Made by a program: the position numbers and the translations under genes. From Oceanococcus sp041619315 (GTDB taxonomy: Bacteria; Pseudomonadota; Gammaproteobacteria; Nevskiales; Oceanococcaceae), in the NCBI GenBank assembly GCA_041619315.1, contig JBFKEC010000223.1, positions 1-5,677 of the forward strand: a DNA stretch of 5,677 nucleotides. The letters run 5' to 3'. Positions 1-5,677 of the stretch are shown piece by piece (positions within the stretch are counted from its first letter, which is position 1; each line of letters begins with the position of its first letter). The notes beneath the pieces are model-generated. The model did no database searches. It saw only the letters and a list, made by a program, of their open reading frames with translations, and was not told where the DNA came from.

Positions 1-709
1 CGTGCAATTTTGCAAAGTATTCGCCGACTTCTTCTGGGGTGAGATTGAGATCCTGCTGGGTCACTTCAAGCAGGGTGCCGGCGACGCGACGCCGGCCGGT
101 GTCCAGCGGCAGCGCGGCACGCGAGGAAATGATCAGGCTGACACTTGAAGAGATATGGCTCAGCAGCAGATTCATGAAACGCAGAATCATGGCGTTGCTG
201 ATGTGATGAAAATCGTCCATGCACAAAGCAATCTTGCGCCCGCGCACCGAAAGAATGTCGAGCAGGGCGTCGAAGCGTGCGCTGAGTTCGCTTTCCTTGT
301 TGGCCTTGAGCAGGGCGAGTTCGGTGTCGGACAAATCCGGGTCGACATCACGCAGCGCGAACCACAAGGCCTTGAGGAAGTTGTGCGGATCGTTGTCGCT
401 GGCATCCAGGCTGATCCAGTACGTGTTGTAGCCGCACAGCTTGAGTTCCTCGGTCATGCCCTTGAGCAGCGTCGATTTGCCGGAGCCTGCCGGCGCAACG
501 ATCGACGTCACATCACCATGTTTTGACGCCTGGGTCAGGCGCGAAACCAGCGTGATTCTTGGCAAATAGGGGGCAGGGCCGGTGAACGGCGGTTGCTTTC
601 GCAGCGTACCGCTACCGCGAAATTGAATCGGCGGCGGGCTGGGGTTGGTCGTTGCAGTTGATGCCTTGCTGATCAACGCGCTCGCACTTTTATTAGTCAG
701 TGAAGTCAT
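1..709 (-). CDS. MalT/AlkS-like LuxR-family ATP-dependent regulator, N-terminal part (cut by window edge)
   Basis: Reading the reverse strand from the ATG at 709 gives 236 open codons running off the left edge. The protein starts MTSLTNKSAS. It has a Ser/Pro/Thr-rich tail of about 45 residues, then a STAND-type NTPase domain: Walker A APAGSGKST at residues 72-80, Walker B IALCMDDFHH at 160-169, and the SSR motif at 195-197 followed by an LDTGRRRVAG segment, as in MalT-type regulators. Such proteins are cytoplasmic, usually near 900 residues, with a C-terminal TPR-like sensor and LuxR helix-turn-helix; both would lie outside the window. AlkS, the alkane-responsive activator of Pseudomonas putida, is of this architecture. 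The start is chosen because GGAG lies 9 nt upstream; an in-frame ATG 10 codons earlier (at 739) has no good ribosome site. Divergent transcription from the catabolic-looking genes suggests it controls them. Ligand is unknown. The family call is firm and the regulatory target is inferred. Confidence 0.88.
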   Translation of the reverse strand, partial: MTSLTNKSASALISKASTATTNPSPPPIQFRGSGTLRKQPPFTGPAPYLPRITLVSRLTQASKHGDVTSIVAPAGSGKSTLLKGMTEELKLCGYNTYWISLDASDNDPHNFLKALWFALRDVDPDLSDTELALLKANKESELSARFDALLDILSVRGRKIALCMDDFHHISNAMILRFMNLLLSHISSSVSLIISSRAALPLDTGRRRVAGTLLEVTQQDLNLTPEEVGEYFAKLH

Positions 710-760
710 GCGATGGGTCTCCGTCTGTATCGACAGCATGCCCAAGCAGCTTAGCGACAA

Positions 761-780
761 AACCAAACTTTCGGTTGGTT
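761..780 (+). promoter_or_regulatory. Candidate activator operator 1, with -10-like hexamer downstream
   Basis: AACCAAACTTTCGGTTGGTT contains a perfect 6-bp dyad (AACCAA, 8-nt spacer, TTGGTT). Its last 18 bases match 16 of 18 bases at 2843-2860 in the next intergenic region with an untranslated gap. It sits in the 163-bp gap between the divergent regulator and the isomerase-like gene, with 20 bp between its end and a weak -10-like TAGCAT (801-806). That spacing would place it over the -35 region, as for a class II activator site. The matched sequence is seen; the binding protein (the regulator at 1-709) and the promoter are inferred. Apart from ribosome sites and a small GTGATCAC palindrome (822-829), nothing else stands out in 710-872. 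Confidence 0.5.
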
Positions 781-872
781 CTGCGCGGCAATTGAGTTCA
801 TAGCATGCGTTCCAAGCTGGCGTGATCACCCTGTGAGGTGCCCCAACACGCCTATAACCAAGGAGACACCGC

Positions 873-1373
873 ATGCAGAACCACTACTCGACCCGAACCA
901 TGAAGCACGGCCTGTGCCTGATGGTGATCGGTTTGATCACTGGATTTTTCCTCATATTTTCCATGCTCGGAGGCGCCTCGCTGAACCCCATTCCGGGGTT
1001 TATCGCGTTTGACTTCCCGGGGACAGAAAAAGGCTGGCGTGTGGTCCATGTCGGCGCCCTGATGAACGGCATCATGGCTTTGTCCATAGGCGCGGCCATG
1101 CGCTTTTTCTTCCTGTCCGATGTCAAAGCGCGCTGGGTGTCATTGGGCACGCTGGTGGCGATCTGGGGCAACCTGTGCTTCTACCTGTTTGGCATGTTTG
1201 CACCCAATCACGGCCTGACGCTGCAGGACAACCGCCTGGGTGAGGCATCGATTGCCGGTGCCCTGGCCTTTGCGCCGGCACTGCTGGGCGCGCTGACCCT
1301 GATCTGGGCATTGCTGGTGGTGTTGCGCGCAGAGCCGCGCGATGGCGTCGCGGCGCCTGGCGTGGGGGGTTGA
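873..1373 (+). CDS. Styrene oxide isomerase (StyC)-like integral membrane protein
   Basis: This 166-residue protein has four hydrophobic helices at about residues 12-34, 57-79, 88-110 and 127-151. Positive charges flank the N-terminus, the middle loop (R77, K85, R87) and the C-tail, so both ends are probably cytoplasmic. From memory of the StyC sequence (169 residues), shared blocks are IPGFI (40-44), PG-x3-GW (49-55), H-x-G-x3-NG (59-66), FYLF (103-106) and PN-x-GLT (111-116). StyC rearranges styrene oxide to phenylacetaldehyde using haem b as a Lewis acid. The residues I recall as important there, the haem ligand His58 plus Asn64 and Tyr103, align with H59, N65 and Y104 here. The likely reaction is therefore epoxide to aldehyde, which fits the aldehyde dehydrogenase 2 nt downstream; the substrate need not be styrene. 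AAGGAG (860-865) lies 7 nt before the ATG. Homology is well supported; the exact function is inferred. Confidence 0.78.
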   Translation: MQNHYSTRTMKHGLCLMVIGLITGFFLIFSMLGGASLNPIPGFIAFDFPGTEKGWRVVHVGALMNGIMALSIGAAMRFFFLSDVKARWVSLGTLVAIWGNLCFYLFGMFAPNHGLTLQDNRLGEASIAGALAFAPALLGALTLIWALLVVLRAEPRDGVAAPGVGG

Positions 1374-1375
1374 TC

Positions 1376-2827
1376 ATGCAAGCAGCAGCACATCCGCAAA
1401 ACATTGATGCGCAGCAGGACCCGTTTGGTTTCGAGCAGGTCTTGCACACCCAGCGGTGCGCCTTTGAGGCAGAACGCTATCCCAGCTATGGCCAGCGGCG
1501 CGACCGGCTCAACCGGCTCAAGGCGTTGCTGCGCAACCACCGCGAAGACGTTATTGATGCACTGAATCAGGATTTCGGCCACAGATCACGTGAAGAAACC
1601 CTGATTGCCGAGGTCGCCAGTACGGTTGCGCATATCGAATTCGTGTCGCGCCACCTGGCCAGCTGGATGCGCCCGCGGCGTCGCGCCACATCGATGTGGT
1701 TTCTGCCCGGGGTCAATCGCATACAGGCCCAGCCGCTGGGCGTGGTCGGGGTCATGGTGCCGTGGAACTACCCGCTGAATCTGGCCCTGGTCCCGCTGAT
1801 CGTGGCTTTTGCTGCTGGCAACCGCGTGATGATCAAGATGTCGGAGCACACGCCGGCATCCACCGCCTTGCTTCAGCGCCTGCTGGCAATGGAATTCGAT
1901 ACCAGCGAAGTGGCCGTGTTCGGCGGTGATGCGCCGGCATCCGCTGCATTTGCGGCGCTGCCGTTTGATCATCTGATGTTCACCGGCTCCAGCGCCGTCG
2001 GGCGCAAGGTCATGCAGGCCGCGGTGGCGAATCTGACGCCGGTCACGCTGGAGCTGGGCGGCAAAAGCCCGGTGGTTATCGGCGCTGGCGCCGACATCGC
2101 GGAAACGGCGGAGCGCATTCTGTGGGGCAAGATTTTCAATGCCGGACAGACCTGCGTTGCCCCGGACTATCTGCTGGTGCCGCGTGGCAGCGCGCGCGAG
2201 TTCGCGCTTCAGTTTGCCCGCAAATATGCCGAGTTTCTGCCCGATGGTGCGGCTGGAGATGACTACACTGCAGTGATTGACCAGCGCAATTTTCAGCGCT
2301 TGCAGACGTTGCTTGAGCAGGCCCGGCACGGCGCGGAAGACGTGGTTCCATTGGAACCGATCAGCGATGAGCTCATCGCCCGGCGCAAACTGCCGACCAC
2401 CCTGGTGATCAATCCTGACCTCGATTCCAGGCTTATGCGTGAGGAGATTTTCGGTCCGATACTGCCGGTGATGGAAGTCGACAGCGTGGCCGATGCAATC
2501 GCCTACATCAACGCCAACGAACGGCCTCTGGCGCTGTACTACTTCGGCAGTTCGGAGCGTGAGCAGGACCTGGTGCTCAAGACCACCCATGCCGGTGGGG
2601 TCACCATCAATGACGTGATGCTTCAGTTCTTGCAGACCTCGCAGCCGTTTGGTGGCGTTGGCTCAAGCGGTATGGGGCGTTATCACGGGGTTGAAGGCTT
2701 CAAGACCTTCTCGCACATGAAGCCGGTGTTTACCCAGCACGGCATAGGGCGCTTCACCGGGCTCAAACTTCTGTATCCCCCGTACGGCCCATTGGGCCGG
2801 CGCCTGATCCATCTGATGGGCGGATAG
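1376..2827 (+). CDS. NAD(P)-dependent aldehyde dehydrogenase, coniferyl aldehyde dehydrogenase (CalB)-like
   Basis: This is a complete ALDH-superfamily enzyme of 483 residues that oxidises an aldehyde to the carboxylic acid in the cytoplasm. Numbering from the ATG at 1376: PWNYP at 129-133 with the oxyanion Asn131, cofactor-binding Lys154, GSSAVG at 204-209, general base Glu226 in LELGG, nucleophile Cys260 in GQTCVAPDY, and EIFGP at 357-361. The compact length, the RPRRR segment near residue 100, the GQTCVAPDYLLVP block and the C-terminal LLYPPYGPLGRR tail are typical of the coniferyl-aldehyde/class-3-like group. They differ from the StyD phenylacetaldehyde dehydrogenases. A TTG at 1370 would overlap the upstream stop; the ATG at 1376 is preferred because a G-rich ribosome site (1362-1369) lies 6 nt before it. 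The 2-nt gap after the isomerase-like gene implies translational coupling and a shared pathway, so the aldehyde substrate is probably that enzyme's product. The CalB name indicates nearest relatives, not proven substrate. Confidence 0.9.
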   Translation: MQAAAHPQNIDAQQDPFGFEQVLHTQRCAFEAERYPSYGQRRDRLNRLKALLRNHREDVIDALNQDFGHRSREETLIAEVASTVAHIEFVSRHLASWMRPRRRATSMWFLPGVNRIQAQPLGVVGVMVPWNYPLNLALVPLIVAFAAGNRVMIKMSEHTPASTALLQRLLAMEFDTSEVAVFGGDAPASAAFAALPFDHLMFTGSSAVGRKVMQAAVANLTPVTLELGGKSPVVIGAGADIAETAERILWGKIFNAGQTCVAPDYLLVPRGSAREFALQFARKYAEFLPDGAAGDDYTAVIDQRNFQRLQTLLEQARHGAEDVVPLEPISDELIARRKLPTTLVINPDLDSRLMREEIFGPILPVMEVDSVADAIAYINANERPLALYYFGSSEREQDLVLKTTHAGGVTINDVMLQFLQTSQPFGGVGSSGMGRYHGVEGFKTFSHMKPVFTQHGIGRFTGLKLLYPPYGPLGRRLIHLMGG

Positions 2828-2835
2828 CTTGCCGC

Positions 2836-2861
2836 CCCATCCCCAAACTTTGGGTGGGTTT
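2836..2861 (+). terminator. Possible weak terminator or attenuator after the aldehyde dehydrogenase gene
   Basis: CCCA and CCC (2836-2839 and 2841-2843, with T2840 bulged) can pair with GGGTGGG at 2852-2858 around an 8-nt loop, followed by only TTT (2859-2861) and then A. The stem is GC-rich but the U-tract is poor, so full termination is unlikely and partial attenuation is possible. It overlaps the repeated element at 2843-2860, so the two readings compete: the copy at 761-780 lacks a GC stem and a T-run, which favours a protein-binding site over a terminator. Confidence 0.25.
2843..2860 (+). promoter_or_regulatory. Candidate activator operator 2, internal promoter before the di-iron protein gene
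   Basis: CCAAACTTTGGGTGGGTT matches 16 of 18 bases of 763-780, in the same orientation, within the 89-bp gap between the ALDH and the PF10118 gene. Its own core CCCAAA-C-TTTGGG (2842-2854) is an exact palindrome around one base. A weak -10-like CTTAAT (2879-2884) starts 19 bases past its end, about as at the first site. The recurrence suggests the regulator at 1-709 acts at two promoters, with the gene at 2917 and the exporter as a second transcript. The match is seen in sequence; the role is inferred. Confidence 0.5.
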
Positions 2862-2916
2862 ATCGCCTGCCCATTCTTCTTAATCTGGACGGGTCAAATA
2901 AGACGGGAGACTAAAA

Positions 2917-3837
2917 ATGACCGAAATCAATAACAACAGTGTGCCCGAGCATCCGATGGATAATTTTCCGGTGCGCGCGCTTGAGTTCGATTTCACCAAG
3001 ATCTCTTTCGCAGACCCGGTGTGGAGTCGCAGCTCGCCCGGATTTTCAATGTTCATCAACGCGCTGGGCGTGCATGTGCCGTACTTCGAGCGCTACCTGG
3101 TCAAGTCCATGTCCCTGGCCAAGAAGAAAATCGATGACCCGGATCTGCTCCGCGATGTGGGCGCGATCATCGGCCAGGAGGCGCATCACGCCAAGAACTT
3201 CATCGGTTTCAACAAATGGATGGCCAAGCGCTATCCGAAGATGCCCAAACTGGATGAGCAGGCGCGCCGCTACTTTGCCGAGCACGCCAAGAGCGATGGC
3301 CTGAAGCGGCTGGTGGGCTTCACCGCCGGGTATGAAACCTTCACCTTCCTGGCCGGCATCATCATTCTTGAGAACTACGACAAGTGGATGAAGCGCTCGG
3401 ACCCGGTGATGAAAGCGGTCTGGGTCTGGCATCAGGTCGAGGAAGTCGAACACGGCGCGGTGGCCTTTGATGTGTATCACGAACTGTTTGGTGAGCATGA
3501 GTGGTATCGCAAGTGGATGGTGCTGTTCGCAGCCACCCATATCGCGATGGAAACCATCAAGGCCTATGCCCACATGGCGGCCGTGGAGTACGGCTGGAAG
3601 CGGCCGTTCAAGATGCTGCGCGCCATGGGGTTTTGTTTCTACATGCTGGGGCGTTTAGGCCGTAGCGCCTTGCCGGTATTCAAGCGCGGCTATCACCCCA
3701 AGAACCATCCGCTGGTAACCAATCAGCAAAACTCGATTCAGGTGGCCTGGCGTCGTTATGCCAAGGCGGGTGGTGATGTGCTTGAAATCGACCATAAAAA
3801 AATGGCTCAGATCATGGGTGTTGCACACGCTGCCTGA
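2917..3837 (+). CDS. PF10118/COG3687 'predicted metal-dependent hydrolase' with a ferritin-like di-iron ligand set
   Basis: This complete 306-residue, mostly helical protein has no signal peptide. The family is usually labelled metal-dependent hydrolase, and I recall no characterised member. The residues point instead to a carboxylate-bridged di-iron centre in a four-helix bundle: E58 (PYFER), E88-x2-H91 (QEAHH), E140 (GYETF) and H172-x3-E176-x2-H179 (WHQVEEVEH). This gives the classical E, ExxH, E, ExxH order with helix-like spacings of 30, 52 and 36 residues. The extra His four residues before the last Glu repeats the HxxxExxH pattern that I recall for AurF and CmlI (AurF ligands E101, E136, H139, E196, H223, E227, H230). 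Oxygenase or oxidase activity is therefore at least as likely as hydrolysis. GGGAGA (2905-2910) gives GGAG 7 nt before the ATG. No dedicated reductase is visible nearby. Family call strong; oxygenase role inferred from ligands and context. Confidence 0.85.
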   Translation: MTEINNNSVPEHPMDNFPVRALEFDFTKISFADPVWSRSSPGFSMFINALGVHVPYFERYLVKSMSLAKKKIDDPDLLRDVGAIIGQEAHHAKNFIGFNKWMAKRYPKMPKLDEQARRYFAEHAKSDGLKRLVGFTAGYETFTFLAGIIILENYDKWMKRSDPVMKAVWVWHQVEEVEHGAVAFDVYHELFGEHEWYRKWMVLFAATHIAMETIKAYAHMAAVEYGWKRPFKMLRAMGFCFYMLGRLGRSALPVFKRGYHPKNHPLVTNQQNSIQVAWRRYAKAGGDVLEIDHKKMAQIMGVAHAA

Positions 3838-3887
3838 GCGGCAAGCACAACCCAAAAATAGAAAGAACCTCTGCTGAGGAGACAGAT

Positions 3888-3962
3888 TTGTTGAAGCAAG
3901 ATTTGATACCGGCCGTTCCGGTGGCGGGGATGTGTTGTGCCGAAAAAGGGGCAATGCGATGA
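3888..3962 (+). CDS. Possible 24-codon leader ORF coupled to the exporter gene
   Basis: A strong ribosome site, GAGGAG at 3876-3881, is 6 nt before TTG 3888 (9 nt before TTG 3891) but about 77 nt before the exporter ATG, too far to serve it directly. From this TTG a short ORF (LLKQDLIPAV at its start, a CC pair in the middle) ends in a TGA at 3960-3962 that overlaps the exporter start as ATGA, the classical coupling arrangement. The peptide resembles nothing I know, TTG starts are uncommon, and the exporter has its own AGGGG 7 nt before its ATG, so this may be chance. Confidence 0.3.
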   Translation: MLKQDLIPAVPVAGMCCAEKGAMR

Positions 3963-5677
3963 ATTCCGTGCGATTCAGGCTGGCTGCACTGGTCATGCGT
4001 TACCGCGGCTTTTTTGCCTTGGCGTTCTTGGCCGTGACCCTGGCGTTTGCGGCCGGGCTTCCGGGGCTGAAGATTCAGACCATCTTCTCTGATCTGCTGC
4101 CCAAGGATGACCCCTTTGTGCAGGTGTTCAAGGATCACCCCAACTTCGGCAATCCGCTCACCGTTACGGTGATGATCAAACGCAAGAACGGGGATATCTA
4201 CAACGCTGACACCTTGCAGAAGGTGTGGGATTTCACCCGAGACATCGATCTCATTCCCGGGATCAATCACGACTCGCTGATCTCCATCGCCACCGAAAAA
4301 GCCCGCTACGCCGAAGCCACGCCCTATGGGGTCGACTTGCGGCCGTTGATGGATGATGAGGTGCCGGCGACCAGCGAAGAACTGGAGGCATTCCGCCGGC
4401 GTGTTGAACAAAGCCCCAACGTACGCACCTTTTATGTGTCCGGCGATGAAAGCGCCACCCTGATCAAGGCGGCGTTCATCGAATCCAGTCTTGATTACGA
4501 TGTGGTATTCGGTCGCGTTCAGGAACTCGCCGAGCATTACCGCGATGACGCCCACGAGCTTTACGTGGTCGGCCAGCCGATCCTCACTGGCTGGGTCTAC
4601 AAGCTGCAGAACCAGACCTATCTGATCTTCGCCATCACGTTGCTGGCCCTGGTCATTGCGCTGACCCTGTACATGCGCAATATCGCCGGCACGCTGACGC
4701 CGATCATCTGCAGTGCGGTAGCGGCGATCTGGGGTTTTGGTCTGGTCGGCTGGATCAGTGCGCCGATCGAACCGCTGCTGATGATTGTGCCGCTGCTGCT
4801 GATCGCCCGATCGTTCTCGCACTGCGTGCAATTCAGTGAGCGCTACTACGAGATCTACAGCGAGATCGGCGACAAGCGTAAATCGGCCGAGATCACCATG
4901 GGCGTGATGATGGCGCCGTCCATCCTCGGGGTGGTGACCGACGCGCTGGGCATCTTGTTCATCGCCCTGGCGCCGATTCCCGCGATGGAGCGATTCGCAC
5001 TGTTCTGCGGGTTCTGGGCGTTCTGCATTATTCCCACCGGCGTGTTCCTGATTGCCATCGTGCTGTCGTATCTGCCCAACCCGAGAAATCTGGATGCCAT
5101 TGTCGCCCAGGAGTCGGCCGGCGGGGTGCACAAACTGCAGCGCAGTGCGCTCGAATTCCTCGCCAGCCTGTGCCACGGCCGGCGCGCCCGACTGACCACG
5201 GTGGTGACGTTGGTGATTGCCGTGGGCGCGGTGATCGTGGCCTCGCGCATTCAGATCGGCAATCCGGTTGAGGGCTCCAACCTGCTGTGGGAAGACTCGG
5301 ACTTCAACACGGCCATTCGAGCGGTCAACGGTCATTTCCCCGGGGTCAACACGCTGGAGATCATTCTTGAGGCCAAGGCAGATGATCTGAACAACCGGGT
5401 CGCGCGCACCCCCGAGGTGGTGTCCACATCGTTGGCGCTGCAGGCCCTGATCGAGGGTGATGCTGCGGCGGCGCCACGGGCAACGCTGTCGTTCTCCGAC
5501 TACATGATGGAGGGCAACCGGCTGTTCTCTGGTGGCGATCCCAAGTGGTATCCGCTGGATCCTACCGACCGCGCTGTCGCAGCAGCCGGCAATGCGGTGA
5601 CTTTTGGCTCCAACCCGGTCAATTTCTCGCACATCACCGACTACAACTTCCAGAACTCGACGATTTCGCTGTGGTAC
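3959..5677 (+). CDS. RND-superfamily (MMPL/COG1033-type) exporter, N-terminal 573 residues, cut by window edge
   Basis: The frame stays open to the right edge. It begins MNSVRFRLAALVMRYRG, a basic cytoplasmic start, then TM1 at about residues 18-36. A first periplasmic domain (37-218) carries SDLLPKDDPF (44-53) and NFG, typical of this family. TM2-TM6 run at about 221-239, 247-267, 272-291, 319-339 and 346-371, then a cytoplasmic linker to 410, TM7 at 411-429, and the start of the second periplasmic domain. Family members have about 750-900 residues and 12 helices, so roughly a third is missing. They use ion gradients to move hydrophobic molecules, often lipids, across or from the inner membrane. 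The usual Asp-Tyr of TM4 (GxDY) appears here as S287-H288 in ARSFSHCVQFSERY, with an Asp at 328 in TM5. AGGGG lies 7 nt upstream of the ATG. Substrate unknown; hydrophobic pathway compounds are an inference from the neighbours. Confidence 0.85.
   Translation, partial: MNSVRFRLAALVMRYRGFFALAFLAVTLAFAAGLPGLKIQTIFSDLLPKDDPFVQVFKDHPNFGNPLTVTVMIKRKNGDIYNADTLQKVWDFTRDIDLIPGINHDSLISIATEKARYAEATPYGVDLRPLMDDEVPATSEELEAFRRRVEQSPNVRTFYVSGDESATLIKAAFIESSLDYDVVFGRVQELAEHYRDDAHELYVVGQPILTGWVYKLQNQTYLIFAITLLALVIALTLYMRNIAGTLTPIICSAVAAIWGFGLVGWISAPIEPLLMIVPLLLIARSFSHCVQFSERYYEIYSEIGDKRKSAEITMGVMMAPSILGVVTDALGILFIALAPIPAMERFALFCGFWAFCIIPTGVFLIAIVLSYLPNPRNLDAIVAQESAGGVHKLQRSALEFLASLCHGRRARLTTVVTLVIAVGAVIVASRIQIGNPVEGSNLLWEDSDFNTAIRAVNGHFPGVNTLEIILEAKADDLNNRVARTPEVVSTSLALQALIEGDAAAAPRATLSFSDYMMEGNRLFSGGDPKWYPLDPTDRAVAAAGNAVTFGSNPVNFSHITDYNFQNSTISLWY

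Noticed and set aside
155..526. Forward open frame of 123 codons at the left end
   Set aside because: It is antisense to the P-loop domain of the regulator, whose Walker motifs read clearly on the reverse strand.
822..829. GTGATCAC perfect palindrome in the divergent promoter region
   Set aside because: Eight bases is short, no second copy or flanking symmetry was seen, and a role cannot be supported.
853..858. TATAAC as a -10 box for the isomerase-like gene
   Set aside because: A transcript from here would start at or after the AAGGAG ribosome site at 860-865.
1370..1375. TTG start for the ALDH, two codons earlier
   Set aside because: It overlaps the upstream stop codon, and the ATG at 1376 has better spacing from the G-rich ribosome site.
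1586..2590. Reverse-strand open frame of 334 codons inside the ALDH gene
   Set aside because: It lies wholly opposite a strongly conserved ALDH and its composition is that of an antisense shadow.
3812..5632. Reverse-strand open frame of 606 codons opposite the exporter
   Set aside because: The product is dominated by His, Arg, Gln and Asp with no domain or membrane pattern, as expected from the complement of a GC-rich gene; the forward frame shows clear RND features.

Overview
The window looks like part of a GC-rich proteobacterial chromosome, probably a gammaproteobacterium of the Pseudomonas or marine hydrocarbon-degrader type. The grounds are codon usage rich in G/C at third positions, clear AGGAG-type ribosome binding sites, and the families present. 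Genus cannot be fixed from the sequence alone. Coding density is high, and no RNA gene, transposon, CRISPR array or origin is visible.

Layout: a leftward gene, cut by the left edge, encodes the N-terminal ATPase part of a large MalT/AlkS-type LuxR regulator (1-709). A 163-bp divergent promoter region follows. Then come four rightward genes in an apparent operon: a four-helix membrane protein that I recognise as a styrene oxide isomerase (StyC) homologue (873-1373); a coniferyl-aldehyde-dehydrogenase-like NAD(P)-dependent ALDH (1376-2827) only 2 nt downstream; a PF10118/COG3687 'predicted metal-dependent hydrolase' (2917-3837) whose residues form a ferritin-like di-iron site; and an RND/MMPL-type exporter (3959 to the right edge, incomplete). 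A possible 24-codon leader ORF (3888-3962) overlaps the exporter start.

How they may work together (inference): StyC-type enzymes convert epoxides to aldehydes, ALDHs convert aldehydes to acids, and the di-iron protein carries a ligand pattern (E, ExxH, E, HxxxExxH) like that of the AurF/CmlI oxygenases. The cluster could therefore encode oxygenation of an alkene-type hydrophobic substrate to an epoxide, rearrangement to an aldehyde, and oxidation to an acid. The RND protein would move a lipophilic compound, and an AlkS-like regulator would switch the set on. This would parallel the styrene side-chain pathway but use a different oxygenase and a different ALDH family.

Regulation: nearly the same 18-bp element (16 of 18 bases identical, same orientation) occurs in both main intergenic regions, at 763-780 and 2843-2860. 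Each lies about 20 bp before a -10-like hexamer, which makes it a good candidate binding site for the divergent regulator.
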